Of a DNA stretch of 64,000 bases, positions 29,413 through 38,755 are shown one piece after another. Source of the stretch: Streptomyces morookaense (GTDB taxonomy: Bacteria > Actinomycetota > Actinomycetes > Streptomycetales > Streptomycetaceae); assembly GCF_013030945.1 (NCBI RefSeq), contig NZ_JABBXF010000004.1:276400-340399 (forward strand), read 5' to 3'. The first letter of the stretch is position 1; every line of letters starts with the position of its first letter. Position numbers and translations under genes: made by a program. The notes beneath the pieces were generated by a model. It did not search any database. It was not told the DNA's origin and was given only the letters and a program-made list of their open reading frames with translations.

Positions 29413-30240
29413 CTACGGCGCCAGGTCCCTGCGGAGCAGCACGGCGAAGGCCGCGGCGATGCCCGCCACCCCCACCCCGCACAGCACGCTCAGCGAACCC
29501 CACGGCACGGTCGGGTGCGCCAGGATGTCGCCCGGCGTGTAGTAGTGGAACGGACTGGCATAGCGCAGCGGCCCCGCTTTCGACCAGGCCAGGGCGACGA
29601 AGTTCAGCGCGAAGCCCACGGCCCCCAGGGCGATGGCCGCACCGAGGACGTGCGCCCGGCGCCGCGCCGCCGCCGAGACGGCCAGCGCCGGGCCCAGGAG
29701 GCACAGCGTCAGCGCCCAGCCCAGCAGCCCCGCGATGAACACCCCGCGCAGGGGCACGTCGTGGTGCATGTCCGGCGAGAGGGCCACGCCCGCGGCGACC
29801 GTGAGTGTGGCCACCGCGTTGAGCGCCAAGGCGGCCAGCACCGGCGCCGCCGTGCGCTCGGCCAGCAGCCTGGCCCGGGAGACCGGCCGCACGACCACGA
29901 GCTCGATCGTCCCGGACTCCACATCGGCGGCCACCGCGGCCGCCGACAGCGAGGCGATGGCCGTCACCTGCAGGGCGATCCAGAACGGGTGGGTCAGCCC
30001 GGCGCCGACCAGCCCCGGGTAACTGCCGATCGACACGCTGCCGGTGGAGCCGGAGAACGCCTTGAACGCACTCGGCGGGGTCCGCCCTCCGCCATCGCCA
30101 CCGAACATCCGCCCGTGCGGCACGGTGCCGGCGATCACGACGATGAGCAGCTCGAAGACCGCCATGCCGAGCACCAGCGCCGTCAGCATCCGGCGCCGCC
30201 GGTGCAGCGCCAGCCACAGCAGCGGGAAACGGTCCCTCAT
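29413..30240 (-). CDS. ABC transporter permease (ABC-2 type)
   Basis: A 275-residue permease with about six hydrophobic helices and the ABC-2 layout: a first helix (ALVLGMAVFELLIVVIAG), a large extracellular loop, and a SGTIELVVVRPVSRARLL cytoplasmic segment typical of these exporters. Its ATG overlaps the stop of the ATPase gene by 4 bp (ATGA), so the two are translationally coupled and form a full half-transporter pair. The exported compound is unknown; a drug, lipid or peptide is typical. Confidence 0.88.
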   Translation of the reverse strand: MRDRFPLLWLALHRRRRMLTALVLGMAVFELLIVVIAGTVPHGRMFGGDGGGRTPPSAFKAFSGSTGSVSIGSYPGLVGAGLTHPFWIALQVTAIASLSAAAVAADVESGTIELVVVRPVSRARLLAERTAAPVLAALALNAVATLTVAAGVALSPDMHHDVPLRGVFIAGLLGWALTLCLLGPALAVSAAARRRAHVLGAAIALGAVGFALNFVALAWSKAGPLRYASPFHYYTPGDILAHPTVPWGSLSVLCGVGVAGIAAAFAVLLRRDLAP

Positions 30241-31151
30241 GTTTTCTCCACGGGACTGCGGTAGAGGTCCAGAAAGGCCTCGTCCAGGCCCGCCTCCTCG
30301 ACGGTCAGATCGGCCACCGGCAGCGCCAGCAGCCCGCGCAGCGCGTCCACCACCTCGTCCGGCGGCACCAGCAGCTCGGCCCGGTTCCCGGTCCACCGCG
30401 GCGGCCAGCGGTCCGCCCCCGGAAGCGGCCGTTCCCCCTGCCCGTCGGCGAACGCCAGCCGCACCCTGCGGGCCCGCGCCCGGCGCAGCTCCGCCACCGA
30501 CTGCACCGTGACCAGCCGCCCCTGCCGCACGATCGCCACCCGGCCGCAGGTCCGCTGCACCTCCGGCAGGACATGGCTGGAGAGCAGCACCGTGCGCCCG
30601 GCCGCCGCAGCCTCGGCCAGCAGTTCGTAGAAGGTCTCCTGCACCAGCGGGTCGAGCCCCTCGGTCGGCTCGTCCAGCACCACCAGCTCCGGATCGTGCT
30701 GCAGCGCCTGCACCAGGCCGAGCTTCTGCTTCATCCCGCGCGAGTACTCGCCGACCGTGCGCGCCAGATCCGCCGCCGTGAGCCCCAGCCGCTCGCACAG
30801 TTCCGCCCGGCGCGGGGACGGCGCCCCCTGCAGGGCCGCCAGCAGGCCCAGCGTCCGCGCCCCCGTGAGCTCGGGATAGAAGCGCAGTTCGCCCGGCACG
30901 TAGCCGAGCCGCGGCGCCACTTGGCGGTGCCCGTCCACCGGGTCGTGGCCGAGCAGCCGCACGCTGCCCGACGTCGGCCGCAGCAGTCCGACCAGGCAGC
31001 GGATGGTGGTGGTCTTGCCCGCCCCGTTGGGGCCCAGGAAGCCGAAGACCTCGCCCGTGCCGACACTGATGTCGATGTCCTCGACGCCGGTGGTCCGGCC
31101 GTACCGCTTGGTCAGCGAGCGGATCTCGATGGCGGGTCCGGGATCGTGCAC
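30237..31151 (-). CDS. ABC transporter ATP-binding protein
   Basis: A 304-residue drug-exporter-type ATPase. Walker A is GPNGAGKTTT, the signature is YSRGMKQKLGL (in place of LSGGQ, usual in this subgroup), Walker B is LVVLDEPTEGLD, and the switch His is in LLSSHVLPEV. A C-terminal extension of ~80 residues (after residue 220) is usual for ABC-2 exporters. GTG at 31151 follows GAGGAGG. It overlaps the permease gene by 4 bp and powers it. Confidence 0.92.
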   Translation of the reverse strand: MHDPGPAIEIRSLTKRYGRTTGVEDIDISVGTGEVFGFLGPNGAGKTTTIRCLVGLLRPTSGSVRLLGHDPVDGHRQVAPRLGYVPGELRFYPELTGARTLGLLAALQGAPSPRRAELCERLGLTAADLARTVGEYSRGMKQKLGLVQALQHDPELVVLDEPTEGLDPLVQETFYELLAEAAAAGRTVLLSSHVLPEVQRTCGRVAIVRQGRLVTVQSVAELRRARARRVRLAFADGQGERPLPGADRWPPRWTGNRAELLVPPDEVVDALRGLLALPVADLTVEEAGLDEAFLDLYRSPVEKT

Positions 31152-31194
31152 ACGGCACCTCCTCCTCTTCTCACGTCCCTCCTTACCCGCGACG

Positions 31195-32223
31195 TCACTC
31201 GGCGATCAGCACACCGACCCCGGTCATGCGGTCGGCCGCCAGATCGGCCAGCGCCTCGCCGGCCCGGCTCATCGGATAGCGCTGCACATGGACGACGGGC
31301 CGGTGCCGGGCCGCCGCGGCGAGGTATGCCCGGCCGTCCGCGCGGGTGTTGGCGGTGACGCTGCGCAGGGTGCGTTCTTGGAAGAGGTGGTCCTGGTAGA
31401 CCAGCGGCGGAATGTCCGAGAGGTGGATGCCCGCCACCGACAGCGTGCCGCCGCGGTCCAGGGCTGCCAGGGCGACGGGCACGAGGTCGCCGACCGGGGC
31501 GAACAGGATCGCCGCGTCGAGCGGTTCGGGCGGGGCGTCGCGCGCGCCGCGCGCGGACGCCGCACCCAGGTCGAGGGCCAGGCGCTGCGCGGCCGGGGCG
31601 CGGGTGAGGACGTGGACGGTGGCGCCCTGGGCGATGGCCAGCTGCGCGGTCAGATGTGCGGAGGCGCCGAAGCCGTAGATGCCGAGCCTGCCGCCCGGCG
31701 GCAGTTCGGCGCGCTGCAGGGCGCGGTAGCCGATGATGCCCGCGCACAGCAGGGGCGCCAGTTCCTCGTCGGGCGGCCCCTCGGGCAGGCGGTAGGCGAA
31801 CCGGGAGTCGACGACCGTGTGTTCCGCATAGCCGCCGTGCAGGTCCCAGCCGGTGTACCGCGACTGCGGGCAGAGGTTCTCGCGCCCCGAACGGCAGTAC
31901 GGGCACGCGCCGCAGGTCTCCGCCAGCCACGCGGCGCCCACCCGGTCGCCGGGGGCGAAACCCTCCGCCTGCGGGTCGGCGGCCAGCACCCGGCCGACGA
32001 TCTCGTGACCGGGCGTGCACCGGGGCAGGTGCGGAGGCAGGTCCCCCTCGGCGAGGTGCAGATCGGTACGGCACACCCCGCACGCATGCACGCGGATCAG
32101 CAGCCCGGAGGGTCCGAGCGGCGGCAGGGCGCGCTGCACCCGGCGCAGCGGGCCCTCCGCGGCAGGGGCGGTGCGGTCGACCACCCAGGCCGTGGTCGTC
32201 ACGAGGTCACCGGACGGCGTCAT
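31195..32223 (-). CDS. zinc-dependent alcohol dehydrogenase
   Basis: A 342-residue medium-chain dehydrogenase. Catalytic zinc ligands are in [10 protein letters not shown] and TPGHEIVG. The structural zinc loop is complete, with four Cys in [15 protein letters not shown]. The Rossmann region reads [16 protein letters not shown], so the usual GxGxxG is modified. It oxidises alcohols or reduces aldehydes using NAD(P)H. It is followed on the same strand by the ABC pair and preceded 15 bp upstream by the Rv1733c-like gene, with which it is probably cotranscribed. A Zn-ADH, an Rv1733c-like protein and a universal stress protein together is the combination seen in DosR/DevR-type regulons; placing this gene there is inference. 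Confidence 0.9.
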   Translation of the reverse strand: MTPSGDLVTTTAWVVDRTAPAAEGPLRRVQRALPPLGPSGLLIRVHACGVCRTDLHLAEGDLPPHLPRCTPGHEIVGRVLAADPQAEGFAPGDRVGAAWLAETCGACPYCRSGRENLCPQSRYTGWDLHGGYAEHTVVDSRFAYRLPEGPPDEELAPLLCAGIIGYRALQRAELPPGGRLGIYGFGASAHLTAQLAIAQGATVHVLTRAPAAQRLALDLGAASARGARDAPPEPLDAAILFAPVGDLVPVALAALDRGGTLSVAGIHLSDIPPLVYQDHLFQERTLRSVTANTRADGRAYLAAAARHRPVVHVQRYPMSRAGEALADLAADRMTGVGVLIAE

Positions 32224-32238
32224 GGCCGTCGCCTCCGC

Positions 32239-32859
32239 TCAACTGCTCGGCCCCCTGGACCACTTGGGCTCCAGCTCGCTCCACTCCGCCTCCCACTGCG
32301 CGTACCGCCTGCGGTCCAGCACGGCCGCGACCGCCGCCCGGGCGCCGAGCGAGAGCACGGCCAGCGCGCTCGCCGTCATGCCGCCCGCCACCCAGCCGGT
32401 CAGCACGGCGGACTCCACCGGCATGGGCGGGTCGGTGACGGATCCGCTGCGGTCCACCCAGATGCGCACGGACGCGCCCGTGGGTGTCCCCGAGGCCACC
32501 TTGGCGATGCCCGTGTGCTTGTGGCCCGCCGCGTCCGTCCAGGAGACGGGGGCGTCGTCCAGCCGGGCGCCGGTCACCGAGAGGGACTGCGGGGTGCCCT
32601 GCGGGTGTGCCGTCAGCCGGCCGGTGACCTGGTGCCGCTCGGCCGCCTGCGCGTGGACGGTGTGCAGCTGGGAGTCGTACACCGCCCTGCCCACCGCGGG
32701 CGCCGCCGTGGGCAGGGCGAGCAGGAGGAGTGCGGTCAGGCAGGCGTTGATCCGGGCCTGCAACCGGTCGGAGGGGCGGCGCAGGGCGTCGCCGCCCCCG
32801 CCCGGGCCCTGGCCGAGGGGGCCGGAGCCGGGTGTGCTGTGCCTGCCTCGCAGGTTCAT
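32239..32859 (-). CDS. Rv1733c-like membrane protein
   Basis: A 206-residue protein with two membrane helices (ACLTALLLLALPTAAPAVG near residue 40; TGWVAGGMTASALAVLSLGA near 155). They flank an exported domain containing HQVTGRLTAHPQG and WTDAAGHKHTG, then VRIWVDRSGSV. This is the layout of the Rv1733c family, a DosR-regulon membrane protein of unknown function in Mycobacterium tuberculosis and common in actinomycetes. GGGAGG precedes ATG at 32859. It is divergent from the universal stress protein gene across 171 bp, a likely shared control region, and lies 15 bp upstream of the alcohol dehydrogenase. Confidence 0.82.
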   Translation of the reverse strand: MNLRGRHSTPGSGPLGQGPGGGGDALRRPSDRLQARINACLTALLLLALPTAAPAVGRAVYDSQLHTVHAQAAERHQVTGRLTAHPQGTPQSLSVTGARLDDAPVSWTDAAGHKHTGIAKVASGTPTGASVRIWVDRSGSVTDPPMPVESAVLTGWVAGGMTASALAVLSLGARAAVAAVLDRRRYAQWEAEWSELEPKWSRGPSS

Positions 32860-32917
32860 GAGGTGCCTCCCTGAGCCCGGCGCAGCGGTCTTCCTTCCAT
32901 GGTCGGGGCAGACACGC

Positions 32918-32944
32918 GTGACGTCACGGGGAACGCAGTGCCCT
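32918..32944. promoter_or_regulatory. palindromes in divergent control region (possible DevR-like box)
   Basis: Between the Rv1733c-like and universal stress genes lie a perfect 10-bp palindrome GTGACGTCAC (32918-32927) and, directly after it, GGGGAACGCAGTGCCCT (32928-32944). The second has GGG/CCC ends like the DosR/DevR box (GGGAC-N4-GTCCC) but matches it imperfectly. Either could be the site for a hypoxia or stress regulator; only the palindromes themselves are seen. Confidence 0.35.
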
Positions 32945-33030
32945 CTTGCCCGCCGCGGGCCGACACTGGAAGCAGAGCGGCGGCCGTGCGCCGCACGGGA
33001 GCCGCCGCGGACCGGACGGAGGCGGACGCC

Positions 33031-33906
33031 ATGGAACCGGCACCCATCACCGCAGGACTCGACGGCTCGCCCGAGAGCCTGGCCGCCGCGCACTGGGCGG
33101 CCGGCGAGGCCGACCGTCGTGGAGCGACCCTTCGGCTGCTCCACGCCTGGATCCTGCTGGTGGCGCAGCCGCGCAACGTCGCCCGCGAGGACGACCAGGA
33201 CTACTGGGCCAAGCGCCTCGTGCGCGCCGCCCACACCGAGGTCCAGGCGCGCCGCCCCGGCCTGCACATCGTCGACGAGCTGGTGGCCGGGGACCCCGCG
33301 ACCGTCCTGCTCAAGGCCGCCGGCGAGTCGACGATGACCGTCCTCGGCTCCCGAGGGCTGGACCGCGTCTCCAGCTTCTTCCTGGGCGACGTGGCCCTGC
33401 ACGTCGCGGGCCGGGCCGAGCGCCCGGTGGTGCTGGTACGCGCCGGGGCGCACGGGGAACACCCGGCGCCCTCGCCCGGGAGCGGCGTGGTCGTGGGGGC
33501 CGGTCTGCACGGCCCGGGCGGCGACGAGGTGCTCGGCTTCGCGTTCGGCGCGGCCGACGGGCGCGGGGTGCCGCTGACGGCCGTGCACGGGCTGTCCCTG
33601 CCGGTGCAGGCCTACGCGCCCTGGGGCGTCGACCCCGACGTGGCCGAGGAGCTGAGCCATGACGCCCGGCAGCAGCTGGCGGCCGCGCTGCGGCCCTGGC
33701 GCGCGACCTACCCCGACCTGCCGGTGACCGGCACGGTCCGGCTGGAGAGCCCCGCCCGCGCGGTCGTCCGGGCGGCGGAGGGCGCCGGCCTGGTGGTGGT
33801 CGGCCGGCGCAGGCACCGCACCGCGCTGACGCCCCGCCTGGGAGCGGTGGTCCAGGCGTGCGTGCACCATGCCTCCTGCCCGGTCGCCGTGGTCCCGCAC
33901 GACTGA
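33031..33906 (+). CDS. tandem-domain universal stress protein
   Basis: A 291-residue protein with two UspA domains (residues ~5-142 and ~152-290). Domain 1 opens with ITAGLDGSPESLAAAHWAAGEA and ends with a nucleotide-binding-type loop (VLGSRGLDRVSSFFLGDVA). Domain 2 has the weaker VVVGRRRHRTALTPRLGAV. Such proteins respond to hypoxia, starvation or redox stress. GGAGG lies 8 bp before ATG at 33031. The convergent hyc-like operon ends 4 bp past its stop, so both transcripts probably read into each other or share an unseen termination signal. Confidence 0.93.
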   Translation: MEPAPITAGLDGSPESLAAAHWAAGEADRRGATLRLLHAWILLVAQPRNVAREDDQDYWAKRLVRAAHTEVQARRPGLHIVDELVAGDPATVLLKAAGESTMTVLGSRGLDRVSSFFLGDVALHVAGRAERPVVLVRAGAHGEHPAPSPGSGVVVGAGLHGPGGDEVLGFAFGAADGRGVPLTAVHGLSLPVQAYAPWGVDPDVAEELSHDARQQLAAALRPWRATYPDLPVTGTVRLESPARAVVRAAEGAGLVVVGRRRHRTALTPRLGAVVQACVHHASCPVAVVPHD

Positions 33907-33910
33907 CGGG

Positions 33911-35428
33911 TCAGAGGTCGTTGCCCGCATAGGACAGGTTGAAGCTCTTGTTGGTCAGGGGGAAGTCGGGGACGATCGTGTCCGCGAGCGCCACCGGCAG
34001 GGCGGGCCAGTTGAAGAACGACGGGTCCACCGGCTTCACCCGGGTCAGCGTGCCGTCGACGGCAACCTCGGCACGGGTGGTGATGGCGCCGCGCCAGCCC
34101 TCGACGATCCCCACGCCGGACCCCGCGGGCCGGGCGCCGCCCGGGTAGGGGTCGTGGACGGACAGGCCCGGATGCAGCCCCGCGGACAGGTGCACGATCA
34201 CGTCGACGGAGGCGTCGATCTCCTCGGCCCGCACCAGGAACCGGGCCAGCACATCGCCCGCGGAGTGCACGGGCACGGCGGGCGGCGCGGCCTCCTCGTG
34301 GAAGGGGTGGTCGGTGCGGGCGTCGGCGGGCAGGCCGCTGGCCCGCGCCACGCAGCCCAGGCAGCCGAGGTCGCGGGCGGCCTGCGCGGGGAGTCGGGCC
34401 GTGCCGGTGAAACGGTCGCGGACCCCGCCGTGCCCCAGAGCAAGGTCGGCGATCTCCCGGATGTCGTTGCGGATCGCCCGCATCCGCGCGGGCTCCGGCA
34501 CGGCCCGCAGCCGGGCGCCGCCCGGCAGTACGGCGCCGCGCAGCAGCCGGTGCCCGGTGACCTGCTGATTGAGGCGCAGCAGGGTCTCGCGGACGCGCAG
34601 GGCCTGGGAGTTGAGCACGGAGTGGCCGACGTCGTTGCACAGCGCGCCGAGGTCGGCGACGTGGTTGTGCAGGCGTTCGAGCTCCAGCAGCAGCGCGCGG
34701 GCCCGCTGCGCGGCGCGCGGTGCCCGGATGCCGACGGCCTCCTCGACGGCGAGGCAGTACGCGAGGGCGTGCCCGACGGCCGTGTCGCCGCTGATGCGCT
34801 CGGCCAGCGCCAGGCCGCCCGCGAGGTCGCGGCCCTGGAAGAGCTTCTCGATGCCCTTGTGGACGAACCACAGCCGGGCCTTGAGCTTGAGGATCGTCTC
34901 CCCGACGACGGAGAAGCGGAAGTGCCCCGGCTCGATGAGACCGGCGTGCACGGGGCCGACCGGGATCTCGTAGACGCCGTCGCCCTCGACCTCCAGGAAC
35001 GGGTACGGCCCTTCCGGCTCGCCGAACTCCGGCGGGGGGCCGGCGTCCGGGCACATCGGGTACCAGCCCTTGGGCCAGTGGAAGTGCCGTACCAGGCGCC
35101 GGGGCAGCGGGTGGTCCAGCGGGACGACCCCGTGCAGGTCCCGCATCTCGCGCTCGAAACGGCCGGCGGGGAAGGACAGCGGTGCCAGGGAGGGCACTTC
35201 GGGGTGCTCCGGGTCCAGCCGGACGTGCAGTTCGGTGCGCACGTCCGGCGGTCCCGCCACGAAGAGGTAGACCACCCGCACGGCCCGGCCGCCCGGTGCC
35301 CCCTCGTCGTCGTGGTGGGCGGCGACCAGGGCGAGCCGGTGGCCCTCGCGCAGCAAGGCGCCTGCCCGGTGGGCGAGTTCGCCGGGGCCGATGTCGGTGA
35401 TCTCGCGGGGCGCGGAGAGGGATCGCAA
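33911..35428 (-). CDS. HycE/HyfG-like large subunit lacking NiFe cysteines
   Basis: A 505-residue fusion of an N-terminal NuoC-like (30-kDa) domain (residues ~1-160) and a C-terminal NuoD/hydrogenase-large-subunit domain. This is the arrangement of HycE and HyfG. In active [NiFe] hydrogenases the metal is held by RxCxxC and DPCxxC. Here the first site reads ERISGDTAVGH (near residue 209) and the second reads VDPSFFNWP (near 467), so all four Cys ligands are missing. The protein should therefore not bind NiFe and probably acts as a quinone- or donor-site subunit like NuoD. It is the last gene of the six-gene operon, 3 bp after the hycQ-like gene. Confidence 0.88.
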   Translation of the reverse strand: MRSLSAPREITDIGPGELAHRAGALLREGHRLALVAAHHDDEGAPGGRAVRVVYLFVAGPPDVRTELHVRLDPEHPEVPSLAPLSFPAGRFEREMRDLHGVVPLDHPLPRRLVRHFHWPKGWYPMCPDAGPPPEFGEPEGPYPFLEVEGDGVYEIPVGPVHAGLIEPGHFRFSVVGETILKLKARLWFVHKGIEKLFQGRDLAGGLALAERISGDTAVGHALAYCLAVEEAVGIRAPRAAQRARALLLELERLHNHVADLGALCNDVGHSVLNSQALRVRETLLRLNQQVTGHRLLRGAVLPGGARLRAVPEPARMRAIRNDIREIADLALGHGGVRDRFTGTARLPAQAARDLGCLGCVARASGLPADARTDHPFHEEAAPPAVPVHSAGDVLARFLVRAEEIDASVDVIVHLSAGLHPGLSVHDPYPGGARPAGSGVGIVEGWRGAITTRAEVAVDGTLTRVKPVDPSFFNWPALPVALADTIVPDFPLTNKSFNLSYAGNDL

Positions 35429-35431
35429 CGG

Positions 35432-37078
35432 TCAGGGCCTTCCCGGGAGCGCGGCGGCGGACAGCAGGTCGGTCAGCGGCCCCGCGGCCACCCCGAGGGC
35501 GGCGCACGCGGCCAGCCCCAGCACGAGCGGCAGCCCGGCGGCCATGCCCAGCCGCACCGGGACGGCCGGGGTACCGGGGGCGAGGCGGGCGGGGCCCGGG
35601 CGGTCTCCGGCGGGCCGGTACGGACCCTGCGGCGTTCCCTCGGCCGCTACCGGGGGCACTCCCAGGCGCTGCTCCGCCGGTTGCAGCTGCAAGGCGACCC
35701 CGGCACCGGACGCCGCAGGGCCCGCGCCGACCCGTGGGACATCCCCCAGCAGCATCGCGGCGGTGCGCACGGCGAGTGCGGCGAAGGCCGTCAGCACCAG
35801 GAGCAGCACGGCGGCCGCGGCCCAGCCGAAGCGGGCGGCGAACGCGGCCCGGGCCAGGGCGAGTTCGGAGGCGAACAGGCCGGACGGCGGCAGGGCCAGC
35901 AGCGCCAGCACGGACAGTCCGAAGGCGGTGCCGAGCCCGGGGGCGCGGGCCAGCAGCCCGCGGACCCGGCCGATCCGGGTGGTGCCGCGCAGTTGCAGCA
36001 CGTGCCCCGAGGCGCAGAACGCCACGGTCTTGGCCAGCCCGTGACCGGCGATGTGCAGCAGCGCGGCGGACATGGCGAGCGGGGTGCCGACGGCGGCGCC
36101 CAGCGCGATCAGGCTCATGTGCTCCATGCTCGAATACGCCAGCATCCGCTTGTAGTCGCGCTGGGCGAGCAGCAGCGCGACCGCAAGTGCCAGGGTCAGC
36201 AGGGCGGTTGCGGTCAGCAGCGTCCGGGTGTAGCCGGGGCCGAGCACCAGGTCGGCGACGGCCTTGCAGCGCAGGACGGCTGTGAACGAGACCGACAGCA
36301 GCACCCCGGACATCAGCGCGGAGACCGGGGCCGGCGCCTGGCTGTGCGCGTCCGGCAGCCAGGCGTGCAGCGGCACCAGGCCCGCCTTGGCGCCGAACCC
36401 CAGCACCACCAGCGCGGTGGCGAGCCGGGTGACCGCCGGGTCCAGCCGGTCCGCGTGCGCGACGAGCACCGGCCAGTCCAGCGCCTGTGCCTCGGGGATC
36501 TGCGCGGCCCGCGCCGCGTAGTACAGCAGCACGATGCCGAGGAACGCCAGGGCGATCCCGGCCGAGCAGATCACCACGTACTTCCACGCGGCCTCGACGG
36601 AGGCGCGGGTGCGGCGGTGGCCGACGAGGAAGGCCGTGACGATCGTGGTCGCCTCGATGGCCACCCACAGCACCCCGAGGTTGGCGGCCAGGACCGCCGC
36701 GCACATCGCGCCCAGGAAGGCGTGCACCAGCACCTGGTAGCGGCGGGCCGTCGCGGCGTCCGCGCGCCCGGCCGCGCGCTCGCCCGCCAGGTGGGCGGGG
36801 GCGGCGGCAGCGGCCAGGGCCGCGACCGCGCCGACGACGAGGAGTATCCACACCGACAGCGCATCGGCGCGCAGCACGCCCCGGAAGGCGGTCGGCGGGT
36901 GCCCGCCGGAGAGCACCGCCCGGGCCAGCACGACCCCGGCGGCGAGCACGGCACAGGGGGAGAGCAGGCCCGTCCACGCGCTGAGCGCGCGGCGGCGGAA
37001 GGCGGTGTGCACTCCCGCGGCGGCCAGCGGGACGGCCACGGGGACGGCGAGCCAGACCTGAGAGGCGAGGGGGGTCAT
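35432..37078 (-). CDS. HycQ/HyfF-like antiporter-type membrane subunit
   Basis: A 548-residue protein with about 13-14 membrane helices of the NuoL/M/N and Mrp antiporter family. Proton-channel residues are visible: Glu in WVAIEATTIVTAF and Lys in LGFGAKAGLVPLHAWLPDAH, plus His residues in ALLHIAGHGLAKTV. A hydrophilic, Pro/Ala-rich insertion lies between the last two helices (residues ~455-515). ATG at 37078 overlaps the hycP-like stop by one base (TGATG). The subunit should couple redox chemistry in the complex to ion pumping. Confidence 0.9.
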   Translation of the reverse strand: MTPLASQVWLAVPVAVPLAAAGVHTAFRRRALSAWTGLLSPCAVLAAGVVLARAVLSGGHPPTAFRGVLRADALSVWILLVVGAVAALAAAAAPAHLAGERAAGRADAATARRYQVLVHAFLGAMCAAVLAANLGVLWVAIEATTIVTAFLVGHRRTRASVEAAWKYVVICSAGIALAFLGIVLLYYAARAAQIPEAQALDWPVLVAHADRLDPAVTRLATALVVLGFGAKAGLVPLHAWLPDAHSQAPAPVSALMSGVLLSVSFTAVLRCKAVADLVLGPGYTRTLLTATALLTLALAVALLLAQRDYKRMLAYSSMEHMSLIALGAAVGTPLAMSAALLHIAGHGLAKTVAFCASGHVLQLRGTTRIGRVRGLLARAPGLGTAFGLSVLALLALPPSGLFASELALARAAFAARFGWAAAAVLLLVLTAFAALAVRTAAMLLGDVPRVGAGPAASGAGVALQLQPAEQRLGVPPVAAEGTPQGPYRPAGDRPGPARLAPGTPAVPVRLGMAAGLPLVLGLAACAALGVAAGPLTDLLSAAALPGRP

Positions 37079-37785
37079 CAGTCGTGCAGCTCCCGCAGGT
37101 CGTCGATGTCCGTGGTGCCGAAGGCGGTCCGCATCCGGGTGGTGAGGATCTGCAGGACGAGCACGGCGAGCACCACGTCGAAGGAGACGCCCAGTTCGAC
37201 GATGAGGGGGACGCCCGACGCGGCCAGGAAGGCGGTGGCGGTGATGCCGTTGTCCAGCAGCAGGAAACCCACCACCTGGGCCAGGGCCCGGCGGCGGGTG
37301 GAGAGCACGAAGAAGCCGATCAGCATGACCGCCAGCCCGACCGGCAGCGCCCGGGTGGCGGGCGCGGGCCCGAGCAGGACCAGCGGCCGCGCCACCGCGT
37401 AGGCCAGCAGCGTCAGCAGCGCCGCAGTCAGCAGCGAGGCGGCGACGTTGACCAGCGGCTGGGTCTCCCAGGCCTCGCTGACGTTCTCCACGTAGCGGTG
37501 CCCGGCCCCCGTCACGGGCGCGGGGACGAGGGAGTCCAGGGCGCGGCGCATCAGGTACGGCAGGACGCCGGTGCGCAGTACGCCGATCCCGGCGGCGACG
37601 GCGATGAGTTCGCCGCGCGCCTCGTGCAGCCCGAGAAGGAACGGCAGCGCCGCCAGGGCTACGCCCTGCAGGGCGAACGTCCGGACGATCGCGGTGAGTT
37701 TGCGCTGCCACAGCACCACCACGGCCGCCAGCAGGAACGCCCCGCAGGCGAGGTCGAGGAGCTGGGTGTACGTGCCTTCGCTCAC
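37078..37785 (-). CDS. HycP/HyfE-like membrane subunit
   Basis: A 235-residue protein with about seven hydrophobic helices, matching HyfE of hydrogenase-4-type complexes (related to NuoK-like and MrpC-like subunits). Recognisable stretches are LMLIGFF-type helices (PVGLAVMLIGFFVLSTRRRAL) and GFLLLDNGITATAFLAASG. The C-terminus is charged and cytoplasmic (TTDIDDLRELHD). It lies 7 bp after the hycD-like gene and overlaps the next gene by one base, so it is part of the same operon. Confidence 0.85.
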   Translation of the reverse strand: MSEGTYTQLLDLACGAFLLAAVVVLWQRKLTAIVRTFALQGVALAALPFLLGLHEARGELIAVAAGIGVLRTGVLPYLMRRALDSLVPAPVTGAGHRYVENVSEAWETQPLVNVAASLLTAALLTLLAYAVARPLVLLGPAPATRALPVGLAVMLIGFFVLSTRRRALAQVVGFLLLDNGITATAFLAASGVPLIVELGVSFDVVLAVLVLQILTTRMRTAFGTTDIDDLRELHD

Positions 37786-37792
37786 GGTGCCC

Positions 37793-38755
37793 TCACTCTC
37801 CGCTCAGGAAGTAGGAGGCGGTCACGGCGAGCAGCGCCAGCAGGAAGGAACCGGCGAGGAGTTCGGGCACCCGGAAGAGCCGCAGCTTCGCCCAGAACAC
37901 CTCGCCCGCCGCCAGTGCCGCGCCGAGCAGCGCGGTCTTCGCGACGAAAACGGCCAGGGCCACGGCCAGCGCCGCCCACGAGGGCCCGGTGGCGATGCCC
38001 CAGGGCGCGAAGACCGAGGTCAGCAGCCCCAGCAGCACCGTCAGCCGCATCTGGGCGCCGAGTTCGACCAGGGCCAGGTCCGGCCCGGCGTACTCGAGCA
38101 CCATCGCCTCGTGCACCATGGTCAGTTCGAGGTGGGTGGCCGGGTTGTCCACCGGCAGCCGCCCGGTCTCGGCGAGCACCGCCACCGCGAGCGCCGCCGT
38201 GGCCAGCAGCCCGGCGGGCGAGGCGAGCCGGGCCGGCTGCTCGACGGCGCCCGCGACGATGGCCGGCAGGTTGGTCGACCGGGCCGGTATCGACAGCGCG
38301 AACACCGCGAGCAGGATGGTCGGTTCGACCAGGGCGGCGATCGTCATCTCCCGGGAGGCGCCCATCCCGCCGAACGCCGTGCCCGAGTCCAGCCCCGCCA
38401 GCGCGAGGGCCACCGTGCCCAGGGCGAGCAGGGCCACCACCAGGATCACGTCCGCGTTGCGGCCGACCGGGGTGTCCGTCGAGAGGAACGGCACCAGCGC
38501 CGCCGTGACGGCCGTGGTGGCGACCAGCAGCGCCGGGGCGGCGCGGAAGGCGGGGCCGGTGCCCACCGGTGTGATGGGCTCCTTGCGCAGCAGCTTGCGC
38601 AGATCGCGCCACGGCTGTGCGATCCCCGCACCCGCCCGTCCCTCCAGGCGCGCCCGTACCTGCCGCATCAGGCCCGCCAGCAGCGGCGCACCGGCCGTCA
38701 CGACCGCCACCTGCGCGGCCACCGCCGCGATGCCCGGCCCGCTCATGCCGCTCAC
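37793..38755 (-). CDS. HycD/HyfC/NuoH-like membrane subunit
   Basis: A 320-residue protein with about eight membrane helices. It contains the conserved NuoH/HycD cytoplasmic loop: ETGRLPVDNPATHLELTMVH, EAMVLEYAGPDLAL and ELGAQMRL. This subunit anchors the hydrophilic arm and forms the quinone-proximal part of complex I-like enzymes. The start is set at GTG 38755, which overlaps the preceding stop as GTGA; ATG at 38746 is the alternative. Its N-terminal RDLRKLLRKEPITPVG segment is typical of the family. Confidence 0.9.
   Translation of the reverse strand: MSGMSGPGIAAVAAQVAVVTAGAPLLAGLMRQVRARLEGRAGAGIAQPWRDLRKLLRKEPITPVGTGPAFRAAPALLVATTAVTAALVPFLSTDTPVGRNADVILVVALLALGTVALALAGLDSGTAFGGMGASREMTIAALVEPTILLAVFALSIPARSTNLPAIVAGAVEQPARLASPAGLLATAALAVAVLAETGRLPVDNPATHLELTMVHEAMVLEYAGPDLALVELGAQMRLTVLLGLLTSVFAPWGIATGPSWAALAVALAVFVAKTALLGAALAAGEVFWAKLRLFRVPELLAGSFLLALLAVTASYFLSGE

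Noticed and set aside
33911..35428. Calling the large subunit a functional [NiFe] hydrogenase
   Set aside because: Both Cys-pair motifs are absent (RISGDT and DPSFFN), so hydrogen chemistry is not supported.
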